64,000 nucleotides of DNA from Panicum virgatum (lineage: Eukaryota > Streptophyta > Magnoliopsida > Poales > Poaceae). The stretch spans positions 5,407,904-5,471,903 of the forward strand of contig NC_053137.1 of the NCBI RefSeq assembly GCF_016808335.1. The letters are read 5' to 3'. Under the pieces are notes generated by a model. The model searched no databases and was not told the origin of the DNA. It worked only from the letters and a program-made list of their open reading frames with translations. A program made the position numbers and the translations under genes. Position 1 is the stretch's first letter. The number at the start of each line of letters is the position of its first letter. This document shows, piece by piece, positions 45,970 to 57,015 of the stretch.

Positions 45970-48900
45970 ATGGCTAGAAGAAGTAGCAGGCATTCTCTGC
46001 TCATCTTGCTGCCAATGCTGCTTGCAATGGTGCCCGAGTCCACGCAGCTGCAGTCGTCACAGACATGGTCGCTGCTCAAGATCCAGCAGCTGCTCAACTA
46101 CCCGCCGGTGCTCAGCACCTGGGCCAACCACACCGACTTCTGCTACGGCGGCGACTACAAGACCGCCTCCGCCTTCGTCGAGTGCTACGGCGACAGCGTC
46201 ACGCAGCTCCACATCATCGGCCCCGGCGGCGCGCCTCCGCTGCCCAAGACCTTCAGCATCGACGCCTTCTTCACGACGCTGTCCAGGCTGCCCGACCTCC
46301 GGGTGCTCACGCTCACCGGCCTCGGCCTCTGGGGCCCGCTGCCGGGGAAGGTGTCGCGGCTGGCGTCGCTGGAGATCGTCAACATCAGCGGCAACTACCT
46401 CTACGGCCAGCTCCCGGAGGGCCTGTCCCGGCTCGGCAACCTCCAGACCTTCATCGCCGACGACAACATGCTCTCCGGCGAGCTCCCCGGCTGGCTCGGC
46501 AAGCTGCCGTCGCTGGCCGTGCTCAGCCTCCGCAACAACTCGCTGCAGGGGCCGCTGCCGGAGTCCGTCGGGGACATGGCGTCGCTGCGGTCGCTGACGC
46601 TCGCCTCCAACAACCTCTCCGGCGCGGTGCCGGACCTGAGCGCGCTCAGGAACCTGCAGGTGGTCGACCTCGCCAACAACTCGCTCGGCCCCGCTTTCCC
46701 GCGGCTGGGGAGGAAGGTGGCCAGCGTCGTGCTCAGCGGCAACCGATTCGGCGACGGGCTCCCCGGCGAGCTCGGCTCCTTCTACCTCCTCGAGCGCCTC
46801 GACGTGTCGAGGAACCGGTTCGTCGGCCCGTTCCCGCCGGCGCTGCTCGGGCTGCCGTCCATCGAGTACCTCAGCATCGCCGGGAACCGCTTCACCGGGC
46901 TGCTCACCGCCAACATGTCCTGCGGCGAGAACCTCCGGTTCGTCGACGTGTCGTCCAACCTCCTCACCGGCAGCCTCCCGTCGTGCCTGACCAGGGCCCC
47001 CTCCTCGAGCAGCAAGCCCGACGAGTCCAAGGTGACGCTCGTCGCGGCGTCCAACTGCCTGTCCGCCCCCGGCGGCGGCGGCGACGTCGGCTGGCAGCAC
47101 CCGTCCCTGTTCTGCCAGAACCAGGCGCTGGCCGTGGGCATCGTGCCCGACCAGGCCCACGGCAGGAAGAGCGACGCCAAGGCGGGGCTCGTGGCCGGCA
47201 TCGTCGCGGGCGCCCTCGCCGGCGCGGTGCTCGTCGGCGTGGCCGCCTTCCTCGCCGTGAGGAAGGTGACCATGAGGCGCGCCAAGGCCCGGCCGCCCCG
47301 ACGGCTGGTGGAGCACGCCTCCAGCGCGTACCCTTCGCAGTTCTTCGCCGACGCTCGTACGATCATTCTCCCATCTCTTTGCGTTTACTGCTCAATTCCT
47401 CTGAAATTTCAGTGTCACTGACCTGTTGTTCATCGTTGATTGGGACGATCAGGTTACATATCGCAGACGGTGAAGCTGGGAGCTCTGGGCATTCCGGCGT
47501 ACAGATCGTTCTCCCTGGTGGAGCTCGAGGCGGCGACCAACAACTTCGAGGTCTCCTGCCTCCTGGGGCAGGATGCTCACGGCCAGGTAGCTGCTGAATC
47601 TCCATTGGAACCGAGCAAGTTTCTTGTATGTGAAATGGCATGGCATGGCATAGCTGAGTGCTTGATCTCGGTGGCAGATGTTCCGGGGGACGCTGGGCAA
47701 CGGGACGCCGGTGACGATCCGGACGCTGCGGGTGAAGCGGAGCCAGACGTCGCAGAGCTTCAACCGGCACATCGAGATGATCTCCAAGCTGCGGCACCGG
47801 CACCTGGTCAGCGCGCTGGGCCACTGCTTCGAGTACAACCTCGACGACTCCACCGTCACGCAGCTCTACCTCGTCTTCGAGTACGTGCAGAACGGCAACC
47901 TCAGGAGCAGGATCTCACGTGAGTACCCCCGTCCCTGCTGCCAATTTTTTTTGCGCAAACGTGCTCAGGCACGTATTTTATTAAAAAAAAAGTAAAAAGA
48001 AAGTTACAAATTTTAATAGACAGAGGTTATTAACGCGGAAACATAGACTTAATAGCGGAGTGTGATCATCGCTCGTCGGACAGTCTGATCATGTACTGAC
48101 CAGTGATGGATTGGATGCTGTTGGCTTTGTTCAGAGGGAACGGAGGGGAGGAGGCTCCCCTGGGTGCAGAGGATTTCGACGGCCATCGGCGTGGCCAAGG
48201 GCATCCAGTTCCTGCACGGAGGGATCATGCCGGGGCTGTTCGCCAACAACTTCAAGATCACCAACATCCTCCTGGACCAGAACCTCGTCGCCAAGATCGG
48301 CAGCTACAACATCCCCATCCTAGCCGAGACCGCAAAATCAGAGGTAAAACCCACGATGCAATGGATCCCATCTTTTTGAATAGTGATGCTGTTCTTACTT
48401 CTGACCAATGTACTGCTAGAAAGGGTCAGCTTGTTCCCAATTAATGGTGTTGTACTTTTTGTTGGATCAATGCAGGGAGGAGGAGGAGGAAGCAAGTATC
48501 CATCTGACAGGTAGAGTCCTCATCAACAATCATCACATTTGCATTGCAAGTGTGATTGTGTACGTTTTGATTTTTTTTTAATAATAGAAACGAGTTCCAG
48601 CGTCTACAAAGTGTATACGGCTAAAAGATTATTACAAAACAGAGCTGTTCATTGGCTAAATGGAGAAAAAAAATTAAAGAAATAAGAATCTAAACCAATC
48701 TCGAGGTTATGCTTCCACCCCGATTGGCCAGAACTACTGAACTAATGGTGCATGCATTTGGCAGGGTGCCCAACGGCGACAAGATGGACATCTACGACTT
48801 CGGCGTGATCCTGCTGGAGGTGGTGACGGGGCGGCCCATCACGTCGATCCACGAGGTGGAGATCATGCGGGAGCAGCTGCAGTCGGCGCTGACGTCGGAG

Positions 48901-49158
48901 AGCCCGGCGCGGCGGCGGCTGCTGGTGGACCCGTCGGTGGGCCGCGCGTGCTCCGACGAGTCGGCGCGCACGGTGATGGAGATCTGCCTGCGCTGCCTGG
49001 CCAAGGAGGCGGCGCAGCGGCCGTCGGTGGAGGACGTGCTCTGGAACCTCCAGTTCGCCGCCCAGGTGCAGGACGACTGCCGCGCCGGCGACTCCCGCTC
49101 CCAGAGCAGCGAGGAGTCGCCGCTGTCGCCGTCGCAGATCCCCAGGGCTGCTGCCTAG
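45970..49158 (+). CDS. Leucine-rich-repeat receptor-like protein kinase, catalytically inactive type
   Basis: Six exons: 45970-47356, 47453-47586, 47678-47918, 48135-48343, 48476-48510 and 48765-49158. All joins are GT-AG and in phase, giving 799 aa. Residues 1-26 are a signal peptide. LRRs run from about 105 to 345, followed by a Cys-containing spacer and a transmembrane helix at about 404-428. The kinase-like domain is about 490-770. Catalytic motifs are lost: the beta-3 Lys motif reads VTIR, HRD is replaced by ANN ([13 protein letters not shown]), and DFG by SYN (AKIGSYNIP). The C-lobe [15 protein letters not shown] is kept. This matches the plant family of probable inactive LRR receptor kinases (At3g03770-like, about 800 aa). 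It probably signals as a plasma-membrane scaffold or co-receptor; the ligand is unknown. A 3'-UTR intron (about 49162-49278) is possible. Confidence 0.93.
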
Positions 49159-50303
49159 CTAGGTACGCGACACCACTCGATTCTCTCGATGAGCCATCTG
49201 AGATTCCGAACAGTGATCGATCATGCTTCGCAAGTTGCAACTAGTACTAGAAATCTCAAATGGCGCTGCTCGATGCAGGTGCGAAGGTGAAGAACAAGGA
49301 ACATTGGCGCGATCAGGCGAAGCAGCATGGAGCCAACAACTTTCGTTTGATGATGTAAGTTCGGTCTGATCAGCACGGCTGCATGGTAGAGAACGGAACA
49401 GAGTGGTGTCAGGCTTAAGTGTATAGCAGCTGCAGCTGCAGCTGAAGCCGGAAACTCATACTACGTATTAGTAGTTTTTTTTTTGAGGGCTACTACGTAT
49501 TAGTTATTGTTACTACTTACTACTACTACTACCCCAGGATGTGTACAGACTACAGAGCCTTCTTGGCCTTTTTTTTTCGCTTACTGTTTTTTCCATTTCT
49601 GTTTCTATTTTCCCCTCATGAATCCGTTGACTTTGCAATAACCACTGTGGCACTGGCACTGTGTTTGCTTTGACCCTCGGTGGGGTTTTTAGGACCAAGT
49701 GTAACATCTTGCTGTAGCCTCTTTCCACTATGAGCTGGAAGGCAAATCAAGGGAAGTACACAGTGATCTCAAACATGCACTGTGTGAGTTTTTTTTTTAA
49801 AAAAAACATGTACTGTGTACTAGTAGCATCTTTGGCTCTCTGCATTTTATGATGAGGAGCTGGAAGGCATGGAGACACTGTAGGTCAATAGGTGGTGCTC
49901 TGTTCCTCCACCAGACTATCAGCTGCCATGTTGGGTAGCAATGGGCAATGGCAGACAGCCACTGCGTTGCCACTTGCCAACATGCCGGATCGGGTGGTCC
50001 AGCGCGCAGTCATCATTACGTACGTACATTACAAAATCAGGGCAGGATCTCGTCACGGGCGTACCCAGCGTGATCATCTCCACCACAACCAGGAAGGTTT
50101 GAGGTGCCGATCAGGACACCGCAAAATTCAAATCCATATCATTTCAAGATCAACCTGTCCTCCCCTCCCCTCCCAGTCCCAGCTGCCGACACAAGGGGCC
50201 AGAGAGGCCCAAGGCCAGCTACCTTCGCCTCGGTCCCTACAGGAGATGTAGGGATGGAGGATGTCAAACCAAAACCACAATGCAAGGGCAACGATATTTC
50301 AGC
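49159..50303. other. 3' UTR of the LRR gene and intergenic DNA
   Basis: A GTACGC donor right after the stop and GATGCAG at 49272-49278 suggest a 3'-UTR intron. The rest holds T-runs, a short ACTACGTATTAGT direct repeat (about 49459 and 49491) and no coding region. Confidence 0.5.
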
Positions 50304-50311
50304 GGTCCAGC

Positions 50312-50867
50312 TAGGGGTGGGCAAAATATAACCGAAATCGATTAACCGAACCGAACCGAACCGCTTTAACCGCAAAAGTCGGTTAATTCGGTTAACGGTT
50401 AATTTTGTGGTTAAAATTTTTGAGATATTCTTTAACCGCATATTATTTCGGTTTTGATGTGCCACTAACCGATTTAACCGAATTAACCGATTTAGCAAGT
50501 TGAGAGTAATATGTATTTATCTTATGTCTTAAATATATGTATAATCATGTGAGATATCAAGAATTCTTGGTTTTCATAATTAAGATATCTAAGTGAGGCT
50601 ACATTAATTGTTTTTCTAGTTTTCTAAGCTTATTTTAGTGGCCAATAGCTTGTAGTTGATGTCATAATTTCATTCTAATTTGCTTGTTATTTATGTATTG
50701 TATACATTACGATTAACCGCAAAACCGAACCGATTTAACCGCAACCGAATTTACGCGGTTAAAAGATTTCTAGCTACAATTTCGGTTAAGAGTTTGTCAT
50801 AACCGAAATATTTCAAAACCGAATTAACCGAACCGATTTAACCGCACTAACCGAATGCCCAGCCCTA
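50312..50867. mobile_element. Non-autonomous hAT element, 556 bp, with ACCGAA-rich arms
   Basis: Ends are TAGGGGTGGGCA and, inverted, TAGGGCTGGGCA. A perfect 8-bp duplication GGTCCAGC flanks it at 50304-50311 and 50868-50875. Both subterminal regions are packed with TTAACCGA/ACCGAAC repeats on either strand, likely transposase-binding clusters, around an AT-rich single-copy centre. No coding. This is the hAT signature. Confidence 0.85.
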
Positions 50868-51148
50868 GGTCCAGCAAACAATCATTCCGACGCTATAGCT
50901 CTGTACATAGCCAGGATCCTTTTTAATTCATGAGCAAGATAGGTCAACAGCACCGCTACATTAAAACAGCCACCACCACAAGCAACCGAGGAAGCTCTGG
51001 ATCGGGACACAAAAACCACAACAGCGATGGACTACAGGCAATCACGGGAGTTCTTCAATGTTTCGACAAGTCTGGCAAGCCAGAAACACAACGGTGTTTT
51101 TTGTTCTTGCTTATTGCACCAATCTAGGCGCAGCCCCGGCACCCTGCA

Positions 51149-54100
51149 CTAGTCGGCCGTCCAGCTCTGCTCCACGATCTCGCGGACTTTGCGGTTGTAC
51201 TCCCGCTTGTTCTCACTGAACAGTCTGGCAGCTTCAGAGTTTGCTGGAGAGTTTGGGTTTGGATCACACAGCAGGGACTGCAAACCAAATTCAGCGCAAG
51301 CCGTTTAGTTCAAATACAACAGGTGTTATAGATAATTGCAGGCAAAAGTCATCAATAGATGGTAGCGAGTATAAATTGTAAAAGGAAAACAACACAGCCA
51401 TGAAAATGGTTCTAGTTAACATGCTTCCATCATAGTTTGAAAACATGGCATCAACGCTAACCATTCATAAGTAGTGCTGTAGGGCCAGGAGCCCCGAACC
51501 AGTGATCTGCAAACGCAATTTCAAATCCTAATCATTGTCCTATGCTTCTAGGTCCACTAGTCTCCCATTCACAATTAAGCTCTTAAACTAGATCCAGCAT
51601 TCTGTCAATAATGTTATGACAGAAAGACTTCACCTACTGTATTATTTCAAAAAAATGATATTACTTCTAAATGTATAATGTTGACCAACATAACTCCCAA
51701 CATTCAATACACAGGAGCATTATAATGGCTATGAAAGAACTAATCATGTGCACAACAATGCAAGTAACTACCAGATTTACAAAATAAAAACAAAGCTTGA
51801 TGGCCTGGAAACTATAAATAAGTGTACATAAATAGTTTTCCAAATTTGAGCCATCACAACAACTGATTCGACACATTTACAGTACGTTAAATTTTGACTG
51901 CAACATAGCACTTAACCCTATTCACTTCAATGGACATTAAACACAATTTTTTGCCTAAATAAGGGTCCGCTTAGCATGTTAGAAATATATATTCAAACAG
52001 CCTGACTGCACGAACAGTGTCATTGTGTGGGTCTGGTGTGAATCTAATACCTCCTTTGAACTATTCATACAATCCAATCAAATACTCTGGTTGTATGTAT
52101 AGCAGGACTCTACTTTAAAATCAACACAGCAAGATAAACACAGCGTGATTAGCATCCCTGCCCCAATAAACAGAAAAGAAGATACCTGAATAGAAGTCAA
52201 TATGGCAGCTACATCATATATAGGACTCCACTGGTTCTGTAGGATATCCAAGCAGATGCTTCCATCTGCATATACTGCACAAACAGTAGGATGTCAAACC
52301 ACTTTCCCACAACTTCGACATCAGATATTGATGTTAACATGGAGCGAGGGAGATGGAGGGGAGGAAGGTAAAGAGATATTACTATTTGGGTGAAACATCC
52401 TAGAGACAAACCGAACAGTTGGTGGCTTGTTCGGATAATCTTCTGTAAACTGCAAGGTAAGCTTGAACGTCCCTATAAGTGTGAACAATCCATAGTCAGT
52501 TAACTTTCCAATGCCAACTCAATAGCACACAGCCATTTGAAGATGCAACATGACCAAATGAGATGTTGATATCAATGATCAATAAGAAGCCACAATCTTA
52601 CTCCCTCCATTCTCTTTTGATAGTCCTATTTCATCATGGTACAATGACCAAGAAGAAGTATCTTGCTTATCATCTCATTAATTATGATCCTCGGTTTCAA
52701 TATTATCATATACATACACCAATCTTTTCCTAGAGAAGTTACTCTGCATGGAAATCGAAGGGCCGTCCATACTATTCCCAAGATATCAACCCAAATAGGA
52801 CTATCAAAAGAGAATAATTCAATTTTGGAAATAGGACTATCAAAAGAGAATGGAGGGAGTATAACATATATTAAGAAAATATGCATTGAATTTTCAACAA
52901 TCATTCAACTTTTTGGCACATGTTTCAAGGCTGTGTAAAAAGAGTGAAACATTAATTCACAATGGTAAAATGGATAAAAGTTAGTAAGAACCAGAAATGA
53001 AAACAAATAAGAGGATATCTCAGGATACAACAGAGCACATCTTCCGTAGATGTTAATTAATTGAAGTCATATTGCAAATTAATCAAGTATGCCTCATTTG
53101 CACTTTGACTGGTTAATATTAACCATATGACGCACTGCAATGAAGCGAGGTATATTCTCAGATAACATATGCTACATACAACAGCCCCCCATAGCTGTAA
53201 GTTGATCAAGAAGACAAAATATGCTGGACTACTTGTACACACAAGGACTTATAGACCAGCAATGCCTTACAGACTTGCAGCCATGAAATGACTAAAATAG
53301 ATGGTAAAAGTCTGTTAGAAACTTCCACTTTGAAGTTAACCATGCTACTGAACCAGGAAAAAGTATCTCTTGAACTAGAAAGCAGTAGCAAACCTTATCT
53401 GGTAAAAGTAACTCTAGTTTTGGACTGTATAGGATCAGAAACTGATTAAACAAGCAAAAAACATTTCTACCACTAGTTCTCAAGAAATAATCGAATAGTA
53501 CAATATTTTTCATAAACAAATAATGCCTACATCCACCTAGACCCCAGAAAAATCTTAGCACACGACTATACTTGTTATGTTTGTTTGTTAATGTTGGAAA
53601 AAAGAAATTAACCAATTCCATATGAAGTGCAATGATAATATCTGAAAGATTCATTTCAGTTTGCCATCTGAATCATCAGTGTTACAATAGTACTACTCAT
53701 CTGAACCAGCAGTACACCAACTGCCAGTCTGCCACTGCAGTTGCCATGCTATAAGAGAAGGTCCCAGGCAGATTAAGCAGACACCTAGGCCAACTAACAC
53801 CACCAAGGCACTAGGTATCAGCGCAGCACCTGAATAGTTCCTAGAGCTTTCTTAACACAAAGAGGAGGAAATACAAAAAGAATACCATCAAGGCAAACAC
53901 AATATAGCAGTAGAAAACTGATGCAAGCGGCCCATCCAAGTGTTTTAAGACTACTTAGACGGATATGGTCCAGGCCCAATGCCCATGCAGGATACGGTAA
54001 CACCAGGTCCAGTGATGGGGGCACCGTGCGTGCAAGGGTGTAAATGGACCATAGCATTTTTTTGCTCAATAGGGTAGGCTAGCAGATATCTAATAGCATT

Positions 54101-56972
54101 CATGTTTGAAGGGCCAGCCCTACAAGCTTATCATCCAAGTTTCAATTACCTATTATGCAATAGTCACAATCAATTAACATGGTATCATAGTTTGATGGAA
54201 TCACATCCTAACGTGCGCCTTCACTACAATGTTCAGATTGCCATCAAGAAGCTATACAATCCAAAATTAGTAACCAGGACCACTTTAGAATAAAGGAAAT
54301 CATATCAGCATGGCAGAAGCAGAAGCAGCAAAGGCTCTCGAACAAGTTGGTGTAACCTAAAGATGACGTCTTAGAAGGGCCCAAAAACAAAAGGGATATA
54401 GAAGGGACAGTGGTATTAGCACCACACACCCTACCTTAAATATTAGTAATGTTTCCATAGCCTTAGATGGGAAGCAAAAGAAGGCAAACAAAAAGAGCAT
54501 CTTGATGAAAAGTATCATCTTAAAAAGTATACAGAACACATCGCTATACTTATTAAATCAACAGAGACATCCAATTGTAGAGACAGGAGTTACACATGGG
54601 TGGGCTGGGGATAGGATATATGGCATGGCTTGAATTACTTAGGTTTAGCTGTCATTATCTTTCAAATACTAACAAATACTAGTTAATGTAAGCTATGGGA
54701 ACCAAATTACTCCTGAATGCACCAAAAACTGAAAGAAACTGAGGGAAGGAACCCTTGCATGAGCGCTACAAGGCTCATTCAGACATCCTCATCCAAGCTA
54801 GGTAGGTATGGAAAGATTTGCTGGCATAGCAAACATACATTTTTGTGCAACACGAAATCAGATAGTATTCATGCTCCTGTTTGAAAACCCAAACAAAGTA
54901 CAAACCTCTAATGCCTACACATGGCAATTCCCACCAAGGTTTTTAAAGCGGTAAGGCGAGGCGAGGCGATGGGCCACCGCTCGGACGCCTAGGCGGTTAA
55001 GGCGCGAGGCGAGGCGACGCCTTAATTACTTCCTTGATTAGACTTTAACCTAGCAGATTTAGATAGTCACCTGTAAAAGAAAAGGAAAAGGAGAGAACTA
55101 GTGGGCCTAAAGGTGAAAAGAAGCCCATTAAATCAGCCCAACACAGGCAGCCCAAACTCCCCACTACTTATCCTAACCCTAACCTCTACCGGTTCCCATC
55201 CCCACCTCTTCCTCCTCCCCGACTCCTCCAGCCGCGCCGCCGCCGCCAGCCCGCCTCTGCCTCCTCACCCGCTGCCGCCGCCCTCCACCTCCGCCGCTGC
55301 CACCCATGCCTCCTCCACCTCCGCGGGTAGATGGCGAGCGGCCGAGCACGGCGCGGCTCAGGCGCTGAGCTCGCTGGTGCCTGGTGCCAGGCGGCCGCAT
55401 CGGCGAGCGCGGGCGCGACCACGGCCAGGCGGCGGCCGGCGGGCCGGCGGCTGCGACTCGGCGAGTGCCGGGCGGACGGCGGGCGGCGGCTGCGGCTCGG
55501 CGAGTGCCGGGCGGACGGCGAGCGCAGCTGCAGAGCGCCGGGCGGACGGCGGCAAGGCGAGGAATGGAAAAGCGACGCGGACGCCCAGGTTTTTTTCCCG
55601 CCTGGACGCCTAGGCCTAGGCGACGCCTTGAAAACCTTGATTCCCACATAACCCAAACAAAGTACAAAACCTCTAATGCCTACATGGCAATTCCCACATA
55701 CATTCGTGAAACTGCTTAGACAGTAGGCATTTTTAGTAAACCATGCAAACTTTGTCGTTTCCGATTAACGGAAACCAAAAGTGTAACGGATTTAGAGCTC
55801 TAGCCTATTGGGTGCTGCCGGTATCACCATGCAAACTTGTCGTTTCTTAGAGCATCTCCAAGAGTTTGCCATATTTTACTTGGTATATCTTGTGTTTTGC
55901 CAACTTCTAAAAAGATATGCCAAGTAAAAACAGAGCTTATCTCCAACAGTTTGGCATAATTCACTTGCCAAATCCAGATCTAACTTACATCAGGAACCCT
56001 GAGAGAGAAACAAAATTATATTTATGCCCTTCCACCTCTTGAAAACTTAAATCAGGAACCCTTCTCTGTTATTTATTTCTTTTTTCACCCTCCCACCTGA
56101 CTAGAAACCACGATGCCAACCGCGCGCCGCGCGCGTATATTTACGCGCTGGAGGCTGGTTTTTCCCAAGTTGCCAAAAATTGCCAAGTCTTTTGACAAAC
56201 TGTTGGAGGAGTATTTTTAACGTTTTTGCCAAAAATCAAAGATGACAACTCGATTTGCCAAACTCTTGGAGATGCTCTTATTTAATAGAGACCAAAGTCG
56301 TTAGTCCGTTACAGAATCTGCAGCTCTAACGTACAATTCACCATCACCCTGCGGTCGTAAGCCCCAGAGACAGCTCTGAACTGATAACTACAGAACAAAA
56401 CACATAATAGAATTTTCCTCGCAAGCCCGACATCCACAGATTAATCAACGGGAACAAGATAAGAAACAGCCCTGAGCTGCCTAGACTGTCTCAGTTCCAG
56501 GGCAAACAATACCCCTAATATCACACGACCTATCTGCAGGTTCGCATGCATGATTCAGAATGAAACCACGTTAAAGCCACACAAGAAGCACAAAATCGGC
56601 TACAGATCAGAAGGGGGGTCAAAGCTGCGAATCTCACCTCCGTCCCAGGGCGTATCATCCGGCCTGCAAAACACAAGGAACTCCTTCGTCAGCACCGCAA
56701 ACACGAGTAAAACAAAAATAGATTAGACATCGTCTCCCTCCGCCCGAGATCCAGAGCCCCCAAGGCCCAAACCCTAGAACAGGGACGGGACTAACGAACT
56801 CCGGGGCGAGGGGGCGAAGAACAGAAGAACTCTGAGGGATCACCCACCCGAATATGACGGCGTTCCAGAGCATGATGTTGTTATCGTGCGGCGCGCCGCT
56901 GATCCCGGCGGGCGGGTCCTGCTGCAGGCGCTTGAAGTCCCGCATCAGCCGCTTCCTCGCCGGCGTCGACAT
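51149..56972 (-). CDS. UBC2: Ubiquitin-conjugating enzyme E2, RAD6/UBC2 type
   Basis: Five exons on the minus strand, in gene order 56848-56972, 56638-56663, 52383-52472, 52186-52274 and 51149-51277. All are GT-AG and in phase, giving 152 aa, the exact length of plant UBC1/2 and close to yeast Rad6. It starts [21 protein letters not shown]. The HPN motif is at 78-80 and the catalytic Cys is Cys88 ([15 protein letters not shown]). It ends at WTAD without the long acidic tail of yeast Rad6. By family, it accepts ubiquitin from E1 on Cys88 and works with RING E3s in histone H2B monoubiquitination and DNA-damage tolerance (PCNA), in nucleus and cytosol. The second intron is 4,165 bp and holds three DNA transposons (52601, 54935, 55850). 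A telo-box palindrome lies 27-43 nt upstream of the ATG. Confidence 0.97.
52601..52859. mobile_element. Stowaway-type MITE, 259 bp, in the E2 intron
   Basis: CTCCCTCCATTCTCTTTTGATAG at the left end is matched by its inverse at the right end, and TA flanks both sides (52599-52600 and 52860-52861). The TA target, CTCCCTCC ends and small size fit Tc1/Mariner-related Stowaway elements. Near the right end the terminal repeat is partly duplicated (CTATCAAAAGAGAAT occurs twice). Confidence 0.85.
54935..55639. mobile_element. Non-autonomous hAT element, 705 bp, carrying GC-rich gene-like DNA
   Basis: Ends are CAAGGTTTTTAAAGCGG and, inverted, CAAGGTTTTCAAGGCG. A perfect 8-bp duplication ATTCCCAC lies at 54927-54934 and 55640-55647. 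Sub-ends carry AGGCGAGGCGA and GGCCTAGGCG clusters. The interior (about 55140-55560) is very GC-rich. It starts with AACCCTAACC and a CT-rich stretch like a grass gene leader, and includes three roughly 39-bp repeats (from 55446, 55485 and 55524). Open frames exist on both strands but none is recognised. It sits in the large intron of the E2 gene. Confidence 0.87.
55446..55553. repeat. Minisatellite, about 39-bp unit, nearly three copies
   Basis: Units starting at 55446, 55485 and 55524 share CGGCGAGTGCCGGGCGGACG; the third unit is shortened. It lies within the hAT element. Confidence 0.75.
55850..56277. mobile_element. Tourist-like (PIF/Harbinger-type) MITE, 428 bp, in the E2 intron
   Basis: GAGCATCTCCAAGAGTTTGCCA at the left end is inverted at the right end (TGGCAAACTCTTGGAGATGCTC). 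The 3-bp target TTA is duplicated at 55847-55849 and 56278-56280. The interior repeats TTGCCAA/TTGGCA words. No coding. Confidence 0.85.
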
Positions 56973-56998
56973 CTCCTACGCCGCCGCCCGGCGCCCTC

Positions 56999-57015
56999 AA
57001 ACCCTAGCTAGGGTT
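56999..57015 (-). promoter_or_regulatory. Telo-box palindrome upstream of the E2 start codon
   Basis: AAACCCTAGCTAGGGTT contains AAACCCTA on the plus strand and AACCCTA on the minus strand, 27-43 nt upstream of the ATG (56972). Confidence 0.55.

Noticed and set aside
46057..47316. Long antisense frame (419 codons) and a +2-frame 510-codon frame over the LRR gene
   Set aside because: Shadow frames of a very GC-rich coding exon; composition is Arg/Gly/Ala-rich and matches no family.
54935..55639. GC-rich open frames within the intron as a nested gene
   Set aside because: Bounded exactly by hAT ends and an 8-bp TSD; no recognisable product.
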